NCBI GenBank assembly: GCA_016946835.1
Contig: JACVTC010000022.1
Span: 537,501 to 595,000 of the forward strand
Source: Neocallimastix lanati (nom. inval.)
Lineage: Eukaryota; Neocallimastigomycota; Neocallimastigomycetes; Neocallimastigales; Neocallimastigaceae
Reading direction: 5' to 3'
Length of the DNA: 57,500 nt
The position numbers and the translations under genes are program-made. The notes under the pieces are model-generated. The model had not been told where the DNA came from. It made no database searches and was given only the letters and a program-made list of their open reading frames with translations. Shown here piece after piece: positions 44,562 through 57,500 of the stretch. How positions within the stretch are numbered: position 1 is the first letter of the stretch; each line of letters opens with the position of its first letter.

Positions 44562-45408
44562 TTAGAATAACAAATAGGCAATAATACATAAAATAGTACT
44601 TAATGAGAATACCTTTATTGAGGTTGAACCATCGTTTTCACTAACATTTAAATCAATATTTTGAGTAGTACCTGAAGCACCAGTGGTACCGGTTCCAGCA
44701 TTAACAGAACCTGTTGGAACGGCATTAGGAATATCAGTAGGACCAACAACAGGAGTGTAATAATCTTTGTAACTTTGGAAGTAGCTTTCATAAGAAGACT
44801 TTCTTGGGTGATTTGGACAGTGATTGAAACATTGTAAAAGGTTATAGTATGCTAAAGCAAGACAACGTTGGTATTCCTCACCAAGGCTAGCCTTACTAGC
44901 ACAAGTAGTCTCTTCTGGTTGATAACCACCATATTGTGTAATACATTCTATTGATATTGATATTCAATATATATATAATAATGAATATTAATTTCCTTTT
45001 AATTTTATTTTTTTCTTTATATTACAAATTCAAAAATTTAATATTCAAATATTAATTATTATTTTCATTGTATTGTTTTTTTTATCATTAAAACTTTATA
45101 TTACAATTAAATTTTTTTATATTTTCTTTCTACATATATTTTTTATATGTTTTTTTTATTTTTTATTTATTTATTTTTTTTTTTTTGAATTAATATTCTT
45201 TGTTTAATTTTATACTACTTAAAATATTATTAATAAATAAAATCCATTTATATCTTTTAAATAAAAAAAAAGTTTTTCATAATTTTTATATATTCTTACG
45301 TTCAAAGGTTACACCAGTTGATGGACATGATCGATTGGTTTCGTCTTCAAGGGCGAAGACAGAAAGGACCATAACCATGAAAACAGTGAAAATATTATAG
45401 AACTTCAT
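44562..45408 (-). CDS. Secreted six-cysteine protein, probably GPI-anchored
   Basis: Two exons, 45408-45300 and 44947-44562, with a 352-nt intron in phase 1, encode 164 residues. Residues 1-19 form a typical signal peptide (MKFYNIF followed by a hydrophobic core ending VFA). The mature N-terminal part has six cysteines at 28, 38, 52, 65, 76 and 80, enough for three disulfides. The last four sit in TTCASKA, QRCLALAYYNLLQCFNHC. Residues about 95-148 are a Gly/Thr/Ser/Asn-rich stalk suited to O-glycosylation. The final 15 or so residues are hydrophobic (VFSLSTILCIIAYLLF), preceded by small residues (NDGSTS), which fits a GPI-attachment signal. Its location would be the cell wall or plasma membrane. 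I do not recognise the cysteine pattern as a named family. GC content is visibly higher than its flanks, supporting a real gene. Confidence 0.85.
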
Positions 45409-46158
45409 TTTTGAATTTTATATTATTGGTATTAAGTTTATTTTAAACTTTATTTTTTTTTTCAAAAAAATAATATAAATATATATTTATATATTTTGTA
45501 AAATAATAATTATTAATTTAAAAATTAAAAATAAAAGAATTAAAGAAAAAAAAAACCTTTTATATTTCAAATGAAAAAAGGTAAAAATAGATATTAAAAG
45601 TTAATTATGTAAATTATGAATTAATATATATATTTTATGATTAATTAACAAAAACAATTATTTAGTCATTTGAATTATTAATTAAATAGTATTAATTTAT
45701 TTTATAATTTAATATTTTATATTAATCATTTATTATTATAATTATTATTATTAATTATTATTATTAATTATTATTAATTATTTATTTTGGTTATTAAATA
45801 AATAATAATTAATAATATTAATATTTAAATATATGTATATATATATTTTTTTGTCTATCATAATATATATAACATGAAAAAATAAAAAAAAATTTTCTTT
45901 TAGTTATTGAATAATTCTAAATATTCCAACCAATAAAATAAAAATTTTTTTAATTAAATTCAATTAAACCATAATAAATCAATATTAAAACTATAATTTA
46001 TTAATATTAATATTGATTAAATTTAATTATAATATGAATTATTGATATATTACGTAGTAATTTATTAATAATATAATAATCAAAAAAAATAAAAAAAAAA
46101 AAAAAGAAAAAAAAAATTAGATATTCGTATTTCCTATGATTATTAATAATTAAAAATA

Positions 46159-46193
<35 letters not shown>

Positions 46194-47167
46194 AAATTTA
46201 ATTGTTAATGATTAATTTCATTAATTATTAAAGAAAAAAAAAATAGACCTTAATATGCATAAGAAAATATACATGTATAATGTAATTAATTTTTTATTTA
46301 AAAAAATGATATAAAATTAGTCTTTATAATTGTTTTAAACTTTTATAGTAGATAGATTATTTTTATTAATATAATTTACATACATATATTCTTTTTTTAA
46401 TAATGTAAAACTTTAAAAATATAATTTTAATATTAAGTTTATATCATATAAAAAAAAATATTAATAATTATTACATAATTCATATAAACTATATTTTTGA
46501 TATTAATCATTCTATAAATATATATATATATATATATATATAAAACTTTCATTTCATTTTATAAAAAGAAAATAATTTAAAAAATTCTTCAAAAAATCAA
46601 AATTATAAAATTATTATATAAATTTTATTATAATTACAAATATAAAAAATTATTAAATTAAAAAATATAGATTTAAAATTAATATGACTATCTCTGTTAT
46701 ATCTATTTAAAATTTAATTAATTTGATAATATAAATAAAAACGTGTGGATAAAACGTGTACATTAATTCAATAATATTAATAATTAAAAAAATTAGAAAG
46801 AAAAAAAAAAATAAAATAAAATTATAATTTAAAAATTAAACCTTCATCTTTAATATATCTATAATTTAAAATATAACCTTGTATATAATGATGATCATAA
46901 TAGATTAAATATTGTATAGTTTTCTGGTTACTTTTTCAATTTTATTATTATATCTTTATTTTCTTTTTTATATTTAAAAATTATATGAATAGACATTATT
47001 TTTAAACTTTTTTTTAATAGCTTAATTTACAAATTTAAATAATATATGCTAAAAATATTTAAATTCTTATATTTTTGGTAGCTTTGTGTATACCTTCCTA
47101 TTTATCAATAGTAGACCTTCGTTCAAACTTATTAACATAATTTTTTTTATGTTTTCTTTTTTTTTTA

Positions 47168-47198
<31 letters not shown>

Positions 47199-47380
47199 GA
47201 GAGAGAGAAAGAAAGAAAATTTTTATATAATTAAAAGAAAATTTTTATATAATTAAAAGAAATTTCTTCATATATTATATTTTGATTTATGTTATACTCT
47301 AATGCTAAGTTTGACATATTTTTATATTGCTTTTTTATTTTTTTTCTTTCATTCTTTTTTTATTTTGTTTTTATTAAATA

Positions 47381-47450
47381 AGCTCTTGATGATTTTCTTC
47401 ATCATTAAAATCATTGATTATTTTTAAATCAAAAATCATAATAACCATGC
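47381..47450 (-). other. Short minus-strand open stretch, possible coding relic
   Basis: On the minus strand an ATG opens a stretch of about 22 residues (MVIMIFDLKIINDFNDEENH...) ending in TAA. Further relic-like minus-strand patches with interspersed stops lie at 47740-47890. Composition is mildly less AT-biased than the surroundings. It may be the decayed end of a former gene. No family is recognised. Confidence 0.15.
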
Positions 47451-48924
47451 TATTTTTATTAAATTTGACTAAATAATTTAATTAAAAAAAAAAATACTCA
47501 TTTTTATTCAAATATAAAAATTAAAATAAAATATACAATACATAACATAAAAATATATATATTAATAAAAAAAGAAAAATAGTAAAGCATCATTACTCTT
47601 TATTGGTGTAATTTAATTTATATACTTATATAAGTATATAATTTTAGGATCATTATATTATTATATATATATTTAGGAAATTACTTTAATTTTTCTTCTT
47701 ACTTATTAATTTTAAATTGTATAAGACAAATAAATGAAGTTTATTTGAATGTTCCTACTTAGGAACTATAGGTTTAGATTAATGCTGTGGAGATAAAATA
47801 TTTAATAGAATATTTTCTTATACTGCCAACTTAACAGATTACCTAATCTACCTGTACTATTTAATGATTAGTAACTCTCTTGAAAAACTTATTGAATGAT
47901 ATTGAAAAAAATATAAATAAAAATAAAAATAAAAAAAAAAAAACTTCAGTTATTAGTCAAATTCATTAAATACAAATAGTAATAATTGTTCTTTACCTAA
48001 GGAAATCTATAGAAATTTTGAATCATCTGATAAATTATAAATAAATCAATAATTATAAATATATAATTATAATAAATTAAAAAATAATTAAATACAAATA
48101 TAAGTATTTATAGAATAATTATATATATAATAAATAATTAGATATAAATAATAAAATAATTATATAAATACATCATTTTCTAGTTTATAAAAAATAAAAT
48201 ATAATTAAAAAAATGAATAATACTAAATTTATTAGTATTAATTATTTTTAAATGATATTTTATTTTTAAATAATATTTAATTTATATTTATTTTTGTTAG
48301 AAATCGTTAATTTAGGTTTTATAATTATGTCAACTTTATTAATATATTTTATTATTAAGAGTTACAAATATGTAAATTTAATAAATTTACATGCTTATAT
48401 ATTAATACATTGTGGCTCATTCATTACATTACATACACTACATTTAATACATTTAAACTCATATTTCACATATTCTAACAATTTTAATATTATATAAAAT
48501 TTTTAATTTTAATTTTTAGTAATATAAAGAATAATTTATTTTAAAAAATATTTAATTTTTAAAATATTTAAATAATAATTTTTTATTTTTTTGTGATATA
48601 GAAGCCTTATTATATTTTAAATATATATTTTTTTTATTTTAAATATTTCTTATTGATTTCAAGAAAATATTTTTTTTATTTTTTTTCTTTTTTAAATAAA
48701 TAATAAAAAATTCTAATAATAAAAAAAATCTTTATACCACTAATTAGAAAAATTTCGGATTAAAATAATTATAATAAAATAAAATGAAATATCAAGCCTC
48801 AAACCTTAATTTGAGGTAAACTTTGAATTATTATAAAGTATATTGATTTAATATTGTTTTTTTCCATAATAGGGTAATTTATTTAATGAAAATATTGATT
48901 TATATTAAAAAACTTTATTATCTT

Positions 48925-48961
<37 letters not shown>

Positions 48962-50275
48962 GATTTTATTATTAATAAATAAAGAGAATCATTATATATT
49001 CATAATAATCAATTGTCCATATAATAATACATTATTTCAATTATTTGACAATTTTTTTTTTTTTTTTTTTTTTTATTAAAGCTGTATTAAGATTAATAAG
49101 ATATTTTATATTGAATTATATTAAAAAACAAACAAATAAAAAAGAAAAAAAAAAGGAATGCTATATATACAGAATTAGATTTTATTTAATTTATTTATTC
49201 ATTTATTTTCTTATTATTTATTTATATCTATCTATATATTTTTTTATTCAAATTATAATTGCTCAAATATATTAATCAATTTATTTATTTATTCATTTAT
49301 TTTTAATTAACTTTAATTTCAAACTTTAATTTTTTTTTTTTTTTTTCACATGCTAAATTCAAAAATTTTACTAAGCGTAGTAATACATATATGGAAAAAT
49401 GTATCAATTTGTAAAAATTGACATATGAATCTTAAGATAATGATTTTTTTTTTTTTATTATATTTTTTTTTATTTCAAATAATTATTAACTATTCTTTGA
49501 TATTACTATTACTTATTTTTCTTATTAATATTATTACTTACTATTACTTATTATTACTTATTAATCTTTTATTATGTTAAAAAGAAAAATTTTTGATATA
49601 ATTTAATATACTTATATAATTACTTTTTATAAAAAATATTAATAAATTAATATCAAGTATATTTATAATCATTTTATATATGAATATTTTTGAACTTTTT
49701 TTGACATTTATTTTATTTGATTTTTTTTATATATAGTTTTCAGATGTTCATATTAGTTTTTATATATAATTTAAGTTAATAATTATATATAAAAAATAGC
49801 AATTAACTAGTTCCTATATATTTTTTTTATATAAAAAAGGTTTATGGTAGGTTTTTTTAATTAAATTTTCTAAAGAAAAGTGATGAATCTTTTTATTTAT
49901 ATAAATCTAAAGTTTTTTGCTATTTTTTATTTTTACTCATTCTTTAAATCTTAACTTGAAATAAAAGAAGGTTACATATATGAAATTCTTTGTTATTTAA
50001 AGGCAGTAATAAAGGGAAAAGCAGATTTTCAAAAAAAAAAAAAGAAAAAAAAAAAGAAAAAAAAAATAATGTAATGTATATACATTTTTATAAAATAAAA
50101 AAAAAGTTAATATATGAATGAATGAATTTTTATATTAATAGTATATTAATCAATATAAGATTCAATAGAGTTAATTTAAATTTCATTTTAATCCATCTTT
50201 GATACTTGATGAAAATAAAATGGATCAATATAATATATAAAAAAGAAAACCAATAAAATAGAAATAGAAAAAAAA

Positions 50276-50317
<42 letters not shown>

Positions 50318-50886
50318 TATATTTATATTTATTTTATTTTTATTTTTATTCTTAAACTTTTATTTTTATATATTTATAAATAAGAAAAAATTAATGATAA
50401 TAAATTATTCGTATTACAGAAAATAATTTTTAAATGGACATATTTGTAATAATATATATAAAAAATAAGTAAGATATTATTAAAAATTTAATGTTTTATT
50501 ATTATTTTTTTCAAGAAAGTTATTTATTTTTTATTTATTCTTTTATTTTTATTTAATAACTTTAATGTGGCCTTTTATATATTAGCTTTTGCTTTAGTTA
50601 TATATCAATGATTGTTGATTTTAATATTATTATTTAATTTATTTATATTTATTATTTATTTATTTACAAATACATATATATTATATTATTAGTTTATTGG
50701 ATTATATTAAAATTATAATAGGTTTATATTTAATATTGATTATTTATTAAATATTTATTATTATTAATAATTTCATATTTACATGAAAAATTTAATAGAA
50801 AATAATTAATATTTCGATGATTAATTCATAATTAATAAAAAATATCATAATTTAAATAATAATATAAAAATAATATAATATATTTA

Positions 50887-50932
50887 GACAGCAACAACGG
50901 CTTTAATAGTTTGTAAAATGTTTATAATCTAT
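50887..50932 (-). other. Possible terminal exon fragment on minus strand
   Basis: After an acceptor-like TTTGATAG, the minus strand reads ...ILQTIKAVVAV and a stop, in sequence with GCC, GTTGTTGCTGTC codons that stand out from the background. No upstream exon could be found between here and the lipin gene. It could be the last exon of an unseen gene or a fragment. Confidence 0.2.
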
Positions 50933-51833
50933 CAAACAAAAAGTTTCAAAAAAAAAAAAAAAAAAAAAAAAGAAATGATGAATATTTTATATATAATAAC
51001 AGTATATAAGGAATGATATATATAAGAAAAAAAAATTTTTTTTTTTTTTTAATAATTATTAATTAATAAGTTAATTTTATTTTAATTTATATAATTTATA
51101 TTTTGATTATTTTTTATAAACATTTTTTTATCAAGTATAAATAAGGAACAATATTATCTTTATTTTGTTATATATATAGAAAACTAAATTTCATTATTAC
51201 TCAATATTTTATAATATTTAATATTATATATTATAATATATATCTAGTATAAATATAATAAATAAGTATATAAGTAAATACTAAAATAAATAAATATTAA
51301 ATTAACAATTATAAAAATGAATAAATAAATATTAATATTTTATTTTTATTTTTTCTTTTTTTGTATAAGGAAGAAAAAAAAATTTTTTAATTAATCATCT
51401 TTTAATTTATTATAAATAATAAACTAAATTTTAATAATAAATATTTAAGAAAAAAAAATAAAAAAAATAGTAAAAAAATTTTTTTTTTTCTTAATATCGT
51501 TTAATGTTCAATTGAAATCACACATCATTTTTATTATTATATTATATTTTAAATGTTTTAAAGATAAAAAGAAGTATAAATAAGATATAATAAACTTTTT
51601 TAAATTTTTTTTTTAAAAATATAAAGGCAATCCTTCTAAAAATCTTAAAAAAGGGGAATAATAAAAAAAATAAATAAGTAAATAATTTAATATAATTAAT
51701 AAATATATTTATATTTTATTATTATTATTTTTTTAATAACATCAACTATTTATTCGTTTATGTTTATTTAAAAAAACTTTTTTTTTTTTTTAAAAGAAAA
51801 ACAATTATTATTTTTTATTTCAACTTTTCATTT

Positions 51834-51871
<38 letters not shown>

Positions 51872-52151
51872 TTATATCAGTTTATTTTTATAATTATTAT
51901 TATTTATAGAAATATTATTATATCTTCTATCCACAATTACTTAACATTTTTTTTTTTTGTATTTATTTTTATTTTATTATTATTATTATTATTATTTTTT
52001 TTTTTTTTCCAATAGAGAAAGCCTTTTTTATTTATTACTTTTTTTTCTTTTCATAATAAAAATAAATCAACAGACGCTATAAAATATCAACATCTTTTTT
52101 TTTATTATTAATTATCTATCTCTCGCAATTTATTATTATTAAAAATAATTG

Positions 52152-52184
<33 letters not shown>

Positions 52185-52761
52185 TTAAAACAGTTCTATT
52201 TAATTTACCAATAATAAATTATTATTAAATTAATTAAAATTCAAATTCAAAAATAAATTCAAAATCATAATATTATTGATTTTTAAATTTTATTTTAATA
52301 TTAAATAAATAAATAAAATTAATAATTTTATAAAATAAATAAAGATTTTATCAATTTAAATATTTTTTTTATCAAAAGATTAATTTCCATTTCATAATTT
52401 TAAAATAGAAAAAGGTAAATATTTTATTGAATTTCAGCATATATTATTATCATTTATAAAAAACAGAAATTGAAAAGTAATAAAAAAAAAAGAAATTTTA
52501 ATATCAGAATATATCAAATACCAATAGGACATTGATATATAATATAAAAAAACATATTAAAAGATAACATAAATATGAATGTTTGATGTTAAAAATCTAT
52601 ACATCATATTTATAATATCTTATATAAAATAAATAAATAAATAAATAAATAAATAAATATTATTATCAGAATAAATTGTTATAAATTAAAATTTTTATAT
52701 ACACCTATATTCATATCTGCAAATATAATATCAAAAATATATTATTATACTTCTTAGAGAA

Positions 52762-54271
52762 ATGCAATTCGTTGGAAGAGTAGTATCCACTGTAACAGAA
52801 TTTTATAAAGATATTAATCCAGCTACATTATCTGGAGCAATTGATGTGATTGTTGTTGAACAACCGGATAAAGAATTAAAATGTTCCCCTTTTCATGTTC
52901 GTTTTGGAAAATTAAAACTTTTAAGACCACAAGAAAAGGTTGTTGAAGTAAGAGTTAATGGTGAACTTACAGATCTTCAAATGAAAGTTGGTGAAGCCGG
53001 TGAAGCTTTTTTTGTTGTTAAAACGGATGTAAATTTTTTTCGGATAATATTACAATTTTATTAATATTTAGAAATTTAACTTATATTATACATTTGTTTA
53101 ATTTGGACATAAATAAATAATATTAAAAGATAATTTCTATCTATCAATATTTATTAATATATTTGATTATTTATTTTATATTATTGTATATATAATTATT
53201 TAATCATTAATGTTATTATCCAATAGGATCCGGTACCTTCAGAATATGCAACTTCTCCTATACCCTCACCTCAAAAAAATGAAATGGTAAAAAATTAATT
53301 GATTTTTATTAAATAAATAAATATATATAACAAAAACAATATTTAAACTATGAAAACTTATATTTTATTTTATTTTATTTTATTTTTATTTTTATTTTTT
53401 TCATATTTGATATATAAAATTTATTATAATGATATAAATAGGATATTGAACCATTAAATTTAAATGATGATACCTATTCTGATAATATAGGTATATATTT
53501 TAATAAATTCAAAAATTTAATATATATATATATATACATAAAATAATAATAGTAATAAAATAATAATAAAATATTATATTAACATATAAATATCATAATA
53601 TTTATAAATTAATATTAATATTCAATTATAATTATTACTATAATTATTATTTATTTATTCATTTAATCAAACATTTAGACTATGCAAGTGCACATGAATC
53701 AAGTAATTATATTAAATTAATAAATAATTAAAAAAGAAAAAAATAGTTGACTATTATTAAATAATATGATATTTTTTATATATATAATATAATTTTAAAT
53801 AGTTGAAGATTTTTTTCCTAAAAAAGCAAACGAAAGTAAGAAAACATCAATATTATCTGAACAAATTACTCATTCAAATCCAATAAATATTAAACCATTA
53901 ATTAAAGCAACCCATTGTCAAGCATTTCAACGTATAAGATATGATGATGAGGAAGAAGAAAATTTATTAAATTATCATTCTTATGTTATACCTAGAGAAA
54001 AGTATCTTGTCGATGAAAATTTTTTAAGTAAATCTTATCCAAATTCATATGATAATTTATCAAAATTAGAAAGTAAAATTTTTAAAAAAGATATTGAAGA
54101 GAACACAAATCCAGATCCAATATCAAAATATAGCCAAAATTCTTTTATTGCTAATAAATTCATGGGTAAATAATATTATATATTATATATATCTATATAT
54201 AAATTTTTAATTAAATAATGATTAAACCTTACTTATATAAATTATATAAATTATTTAAAATTTAAATTAAT

Positions 54272-54305
<34 letters not shown>

Positions 54306-56547
54306 TTGTTATTATTATTATAATTAATATAATTTTTTTTTTTTTTTTATATTGTTATTATTATTATAATTAATATAATTTTTTTTTTTTTTTTTTTTTT
54401 TTTTTTGATTTAAAAAAAAATAATATTAATATAAAATAAAGAAAAATATCCAAATGAAAAGGATAATTATACAATAGGAAATCTTACGTAAATATAAAAA
54501 TATTTAAATAATATCTATATAATATTAACATTGTATTATATATATAATTATAATTAATAATTTATTAATTTAATTATTATATTATTAAATATATATAAAT
54601 ATAAATATATATAATATTTTTATTTTTAATTAATATATATATTGTAATATTTTAATCAATGATATTAAAATGAATAATAATGATAATTATAAATATATAA
54701 ATTTATTTAGTAATGAAATATTAACTCAAGAACCACAAGAATTTGTAAATACAGATATTAAAGAAAAACAATGGAGTTGGAGATGGGGTGCTCTTCCCAC
54801 TAAAAACATGAATTATAGACCAAGTGTAGACATTTTGGAATTAAATAAAAATTTAAAGAAAGAATCATTAAATTTAAAGAATTATCTTGAAAATAGAAAA
54901 AGGTTTTCAAATAAAAATGCTACATTAACATATCAAGAAAAAGTTGAAAATTATTTAGCTGATAATAAAGATTATATGTTAAATAATGATGCTAGTGCTA
55001 TTAATGAAAATATTGCTAATACAACCTCTATTGAAAATGATTATACTCTCAATCATACTTCGAATAATAACATTTTGAATAGTAGTAATAATATTAATGA
55101 TAATTCACATCCTAATTTAAGTGAAAAGGATAAACATGACAGTAATAATGAATTTGGATTATTCAATTTATTGGATATTTTTGAAAATGGTGAAATTCAA
55201 ATTTCAAATTGTAAATTTAATGATATAATTAAGCTTCCAGATGATGTAAATATTGATTTTTATTTTTTTATTTATTATTTCAATAATAAATATACTATTA
55301 TTATCATTACTATTATTATTATTATTATTACTATTATTATTATCATTATTACAATTATTATTTTTACTATTGTTACTATTACTATTACTACTACTACTAT
55401 TATTATTATTAAATTATAATTAATTACAATTAAAATAGAAAACAATTAAATTTATTTCATATTTCAAATTTTGATATATAATGCTAACAACAATGTTCTT
55501 TTTAATTATTTTAATTATTATTATTTATATTATTATTTTTTTATTTAATTTGTAATAATAGGCTGCCAATGAATTATTTGATAAGAATATTATTACTTTT
55601 GAAAGTTTCTGTGAAAATCCAATAATTATAAGACATGATGATTTAGTATGCAAAGTTAATAAAAGGTATTTAATAATTATTATATAATATATATATTTAT
55701 ATTATATAATATATATTTTATATTATATATATATTATATTATATTTATATGTATTGTATATTTATTTTTCAATTTTATATATATATTGTATATAAATTTT
55801 TTTTAATATAATTTTAATATATTTATAAATATTTATTAATTTGATATAATATAGATTTTTCAGTTGGAGGGTTATAGAAGCCTTAATGGCATCTGTTTTA
55901 TTTTTCCATAAACCATTAAATGCTAAAGCTATCGAAAAATTAATCCAAGAACAAAATAGAAATAGATTCTGGAGACCACAATGGTGGAAAAGATCAACAG
56001 TTCAAAATAATAATAACATCAACAATAATAATAACAACAACAATAATAATAACAACAACAATAATAATAATAACAACAGTAATAATGCTAATGCTAGTGT
56101 TTCTCAACCAGCAAGTCCAAATATTAATGAATATGCATTCAGTCCAAAAATGGAAGAATTCATTGATAATAATGAAAGTTTCAATCAAGATAAACTTAAA
56201 AATATGTTTTATGATATGTTATCTTCACCAGAAATTCGACCAATTCGTCAAGAAACTCAAAATGAATCACCATCTATGTTACCTTCTCCAGAATTATCTC
56301 CATTACCTGCAAAACAAGCTATGAGTGATGCAACACATGATGATTATAATGGCTATACCACTTCTTCATATGATAATAAAGTTGAAGAAGATTCTCAAGC
56401 CCATCATTATGTTAAAGCAATTAGATTATCCTCTGATCAATTGGTAAATTTTATTATTATGAAAAAATATATATATATGTATTTTTTTTTTTTTTATTTT
56501 ATTTTATTTTATTTTTTACTTTTTATTTTTTCATTTATTTTTTTTTT

Positions 56548-56593
<46 letters not shown>

Positions 56594-56838
56594 TATTTTA
56601 ATATAATAAATATATTTATATTATTTATATATAATCAATTATTTATATTATATGTATTTTAATTTATTAGAAAAAATTAAATTTAAATAAAGGTGTAAAT
56701 ACTATTTCATTTACGGTTTCAACAAGAATTCAAGGAACAGCAACTTGCATTGCAAAAATTTATTTATGGGATATGAATACTCAAGTTGTTATTTCTGATG
56801 TAGATGGAACAATTACAAAGTAAGATTTTACAACAATA

Positions 56839-56911
<73 letters not shown>

Positions 56912-57500
56912 TATATAAATTTATATAAATATTTATTTTATATTTATGAAATGCTATAATTATATTTTATTTACATTTAATATATTTATATATATATTAA
57001 TATTAAATATATATATTTTATTTATTTATAATTAAAAAAAATAATTAATAAATAAAAAATTAGATCTGATGTATTAGGTCATTTATATACTATGGTTGGT
57101 AAAGATTGGACCCATACAGGTGTAGCTAATTTATACCATGATATAGGTCATAATGGTTATAAAATCATATATTTAACTTCAAGAGCCATTGGTCAAGTAA
57201 ATAAATATAATATATAGTATATATATTTATATATAATAAATTATAACAAATATTTTTAATTATAATAATAAATTATTAATACCTAATATATATATATATA
57301 CAATTTATATATTTATACATTTTAATAGTCTAATTCTACAAGAGGTTATTTAAAGAAAATTGAACAAAATAAATATCAATTACCTGATGGTCCAATTATT
57401 ATGTCACCTGATAGATTATTGAAATCTTTACATAGGTTATTATTAATATAAAATATAATATAATATAATATAATATAACAATAATACATTTGAAATAAAT
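52762..57500 (+). CDS. PAH1: Lipin / Mg2+-dependent phosphatidate phosphatase (PAH1-like), 3' end outside window
   Basis: Dephosphorylates phosphatidate to diacylglycerol at the ER/nuclear membrane. Twelve exons seen: 52762-53028, 53227-53286, 53442-53490, 53679-53702, 53813-54166, 54442-54487, 54711-55245, 55562-55665, 55855-56443, 56671-56819, 57064-57196, 57329-57435; the next donor follows. The 805 residues in view stay in frame. Exon 1 is the N-lip domain ([36 protein letters not shown]). WSWRWGALP in exon 7 is the conserved mid-lipin block, and [14 protein letters not shown] is in exon 9. Exons 10-12 give the HAD catalytic domain with DVDGT at residues 719-723 (DxDxT nucleophile motif), followed by TKSDVLGH and [11 protein letters not shown]. 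An Asn run of about 30 residues, mixed AAT/AAC, lies in exon 9. Exon 4 is only 24 nt. An ATG at 54670 is intronic because no acceptor precedes it; TTTAG at 54706-54710 is used instead. Confidence 0.93.
54262..54406. repeat. Poly-T plus TATTGTTATTATTATTATAATTAATATAA duplication
   Basis: In the intron between lipin exons 5 and 6, a poly-T tract followed by the segment TATTGTTATTATTATTATAA occurs twice in tandem (about 54271-54330 and 54331-54380), then a third poly-T tract. It is a local slippage-type duplication. Confidence 0.85.
56840..56911. repeat. (TTA)n microsatellite in lipin intron
   Basis: About 24 TTA units in the intron (56820-57063) that separates the DVDGT exon from the following exon. 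Confidence 0.95.

Larger units (their letters stand above)
45409..52761. other. 7.3-kb gene-poor region
   Basis: Mostly A/T low complexity with poly-T (48926-48960), poly-A and TTA repeats (50278-50315). Slightly richer patches are at 47070-47140, 47381-47450, 47740-47890, 48790-48820 and 50887-50940. Some contain short minus-strand open stretches, but no multi-exon gene could be assembled. The rightmost part is the 5' flank of the lipin gene. Confidence 0.5.

Noticed and set aside
45200-45400. Plus-strand open frame with a basic middle part
   Set aside because: Antisense to exon 1 of the GPI-anchored protein gene, which has signal peptide and splice support.
48294-48497. 67-residue open frame (LEIVNLGFIIMSTLL...)
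   Set aside because: Begins at a TTG, no homology recognised and composition near background; a chance frame is more likely, though it is the least repetitive one in the desert.
49045-49275. Phe/Ile/Tyr-rich open frame
   Set aside because: Poly-T and ATT composition only.
54670-54710. ATG at 54670 as a separate gene start
   Set aside because: Sequence before TTTAG at 54706-54710 is intronic; the exon from 54711 continues lipin in frame and carries the conserved WSWRWGALP block.

Overview
This is a eukaryotic nuclear window. It is overwhelmingly A+T, with homopolymer tracts of tens of bases, long (TAA)n/(TTA)n microsatellites, and spliceosomal introns of GTAAGT/GTAAAT...AG type that are far more AT-rich than the exons. 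Proteins carry asparagine runs. A fungal-type C2-domain phosphatidylserine decarboxylase and a lipin occur together with an axonemal dynein light chain (DNAL4 type). That combination points to a zoosporic (flagellated) fungus. With this base composition, an anaerobic gut fungus (Neocallimastigomycota) is the best inference; the sequence does not prove the genus.

Layout, left to right. 705-4819 (+): a ten-exon PSD2-like decarboxylase with two C2 domains. 5616-6290 (-): DNAL4. 10843-13503 (+): a DCAF12-like WD40 protein. 14335-19428: two decayed LINE (APE-type non-LTR) copies lying tail to tail in opposite orientation. 20597-25874 (-): a full-length ABCB/MDR-type transporter in two exons. 25875-32247: no confident gene, but minisatellites, an 87-bp duplication and a compact foldback (inverted-repeat) element at 30208-30585. 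32248-35892 (+): a Ty1/copia LTR retrotransposon with both LTRs, a stop-riddled interior and most of its reverse transcriptase missing. 37061-41031 (-): an 18-exon F-box-like/LRR gene in which every LRR is one 69-nt exon. 43404-43882: three near-identical 160-bp tandem copies. 44562-45408 (-): a secreted, probably GPI-anchored six-cysteine protein. 45409-52761: a 7.3-kb gene-poor stretch with degenerate coding-like relics. 52762 to the right edge (+): a lipin (PAH1-type phosphatidate phosphatase), at least twelve exons, cut off by the window end.

Two genes act in glycerophospholipid metabolism: PSD2 converts phosphatidylserine to phosphatidylethanolamine and lipin converts phosphatidate to diacylglycerol. 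They lie about 48 kb apart and nothing shows they are linked functionally beyond pathway. DCAF12-like and F-box-like proteins would both be ubiquitin-ligase substrate receptors (CUL4 and CUL1 type respectively). All exon boundaries below were read by hand, chosen so that reading frame, GT/AG sites and family homology agree. No dramatic new system was identified. The features most worth following up are the one-exon-one-repeat LRR gene, the foldback element with a 15-nt internal repeat, and the inverted LINE pair.
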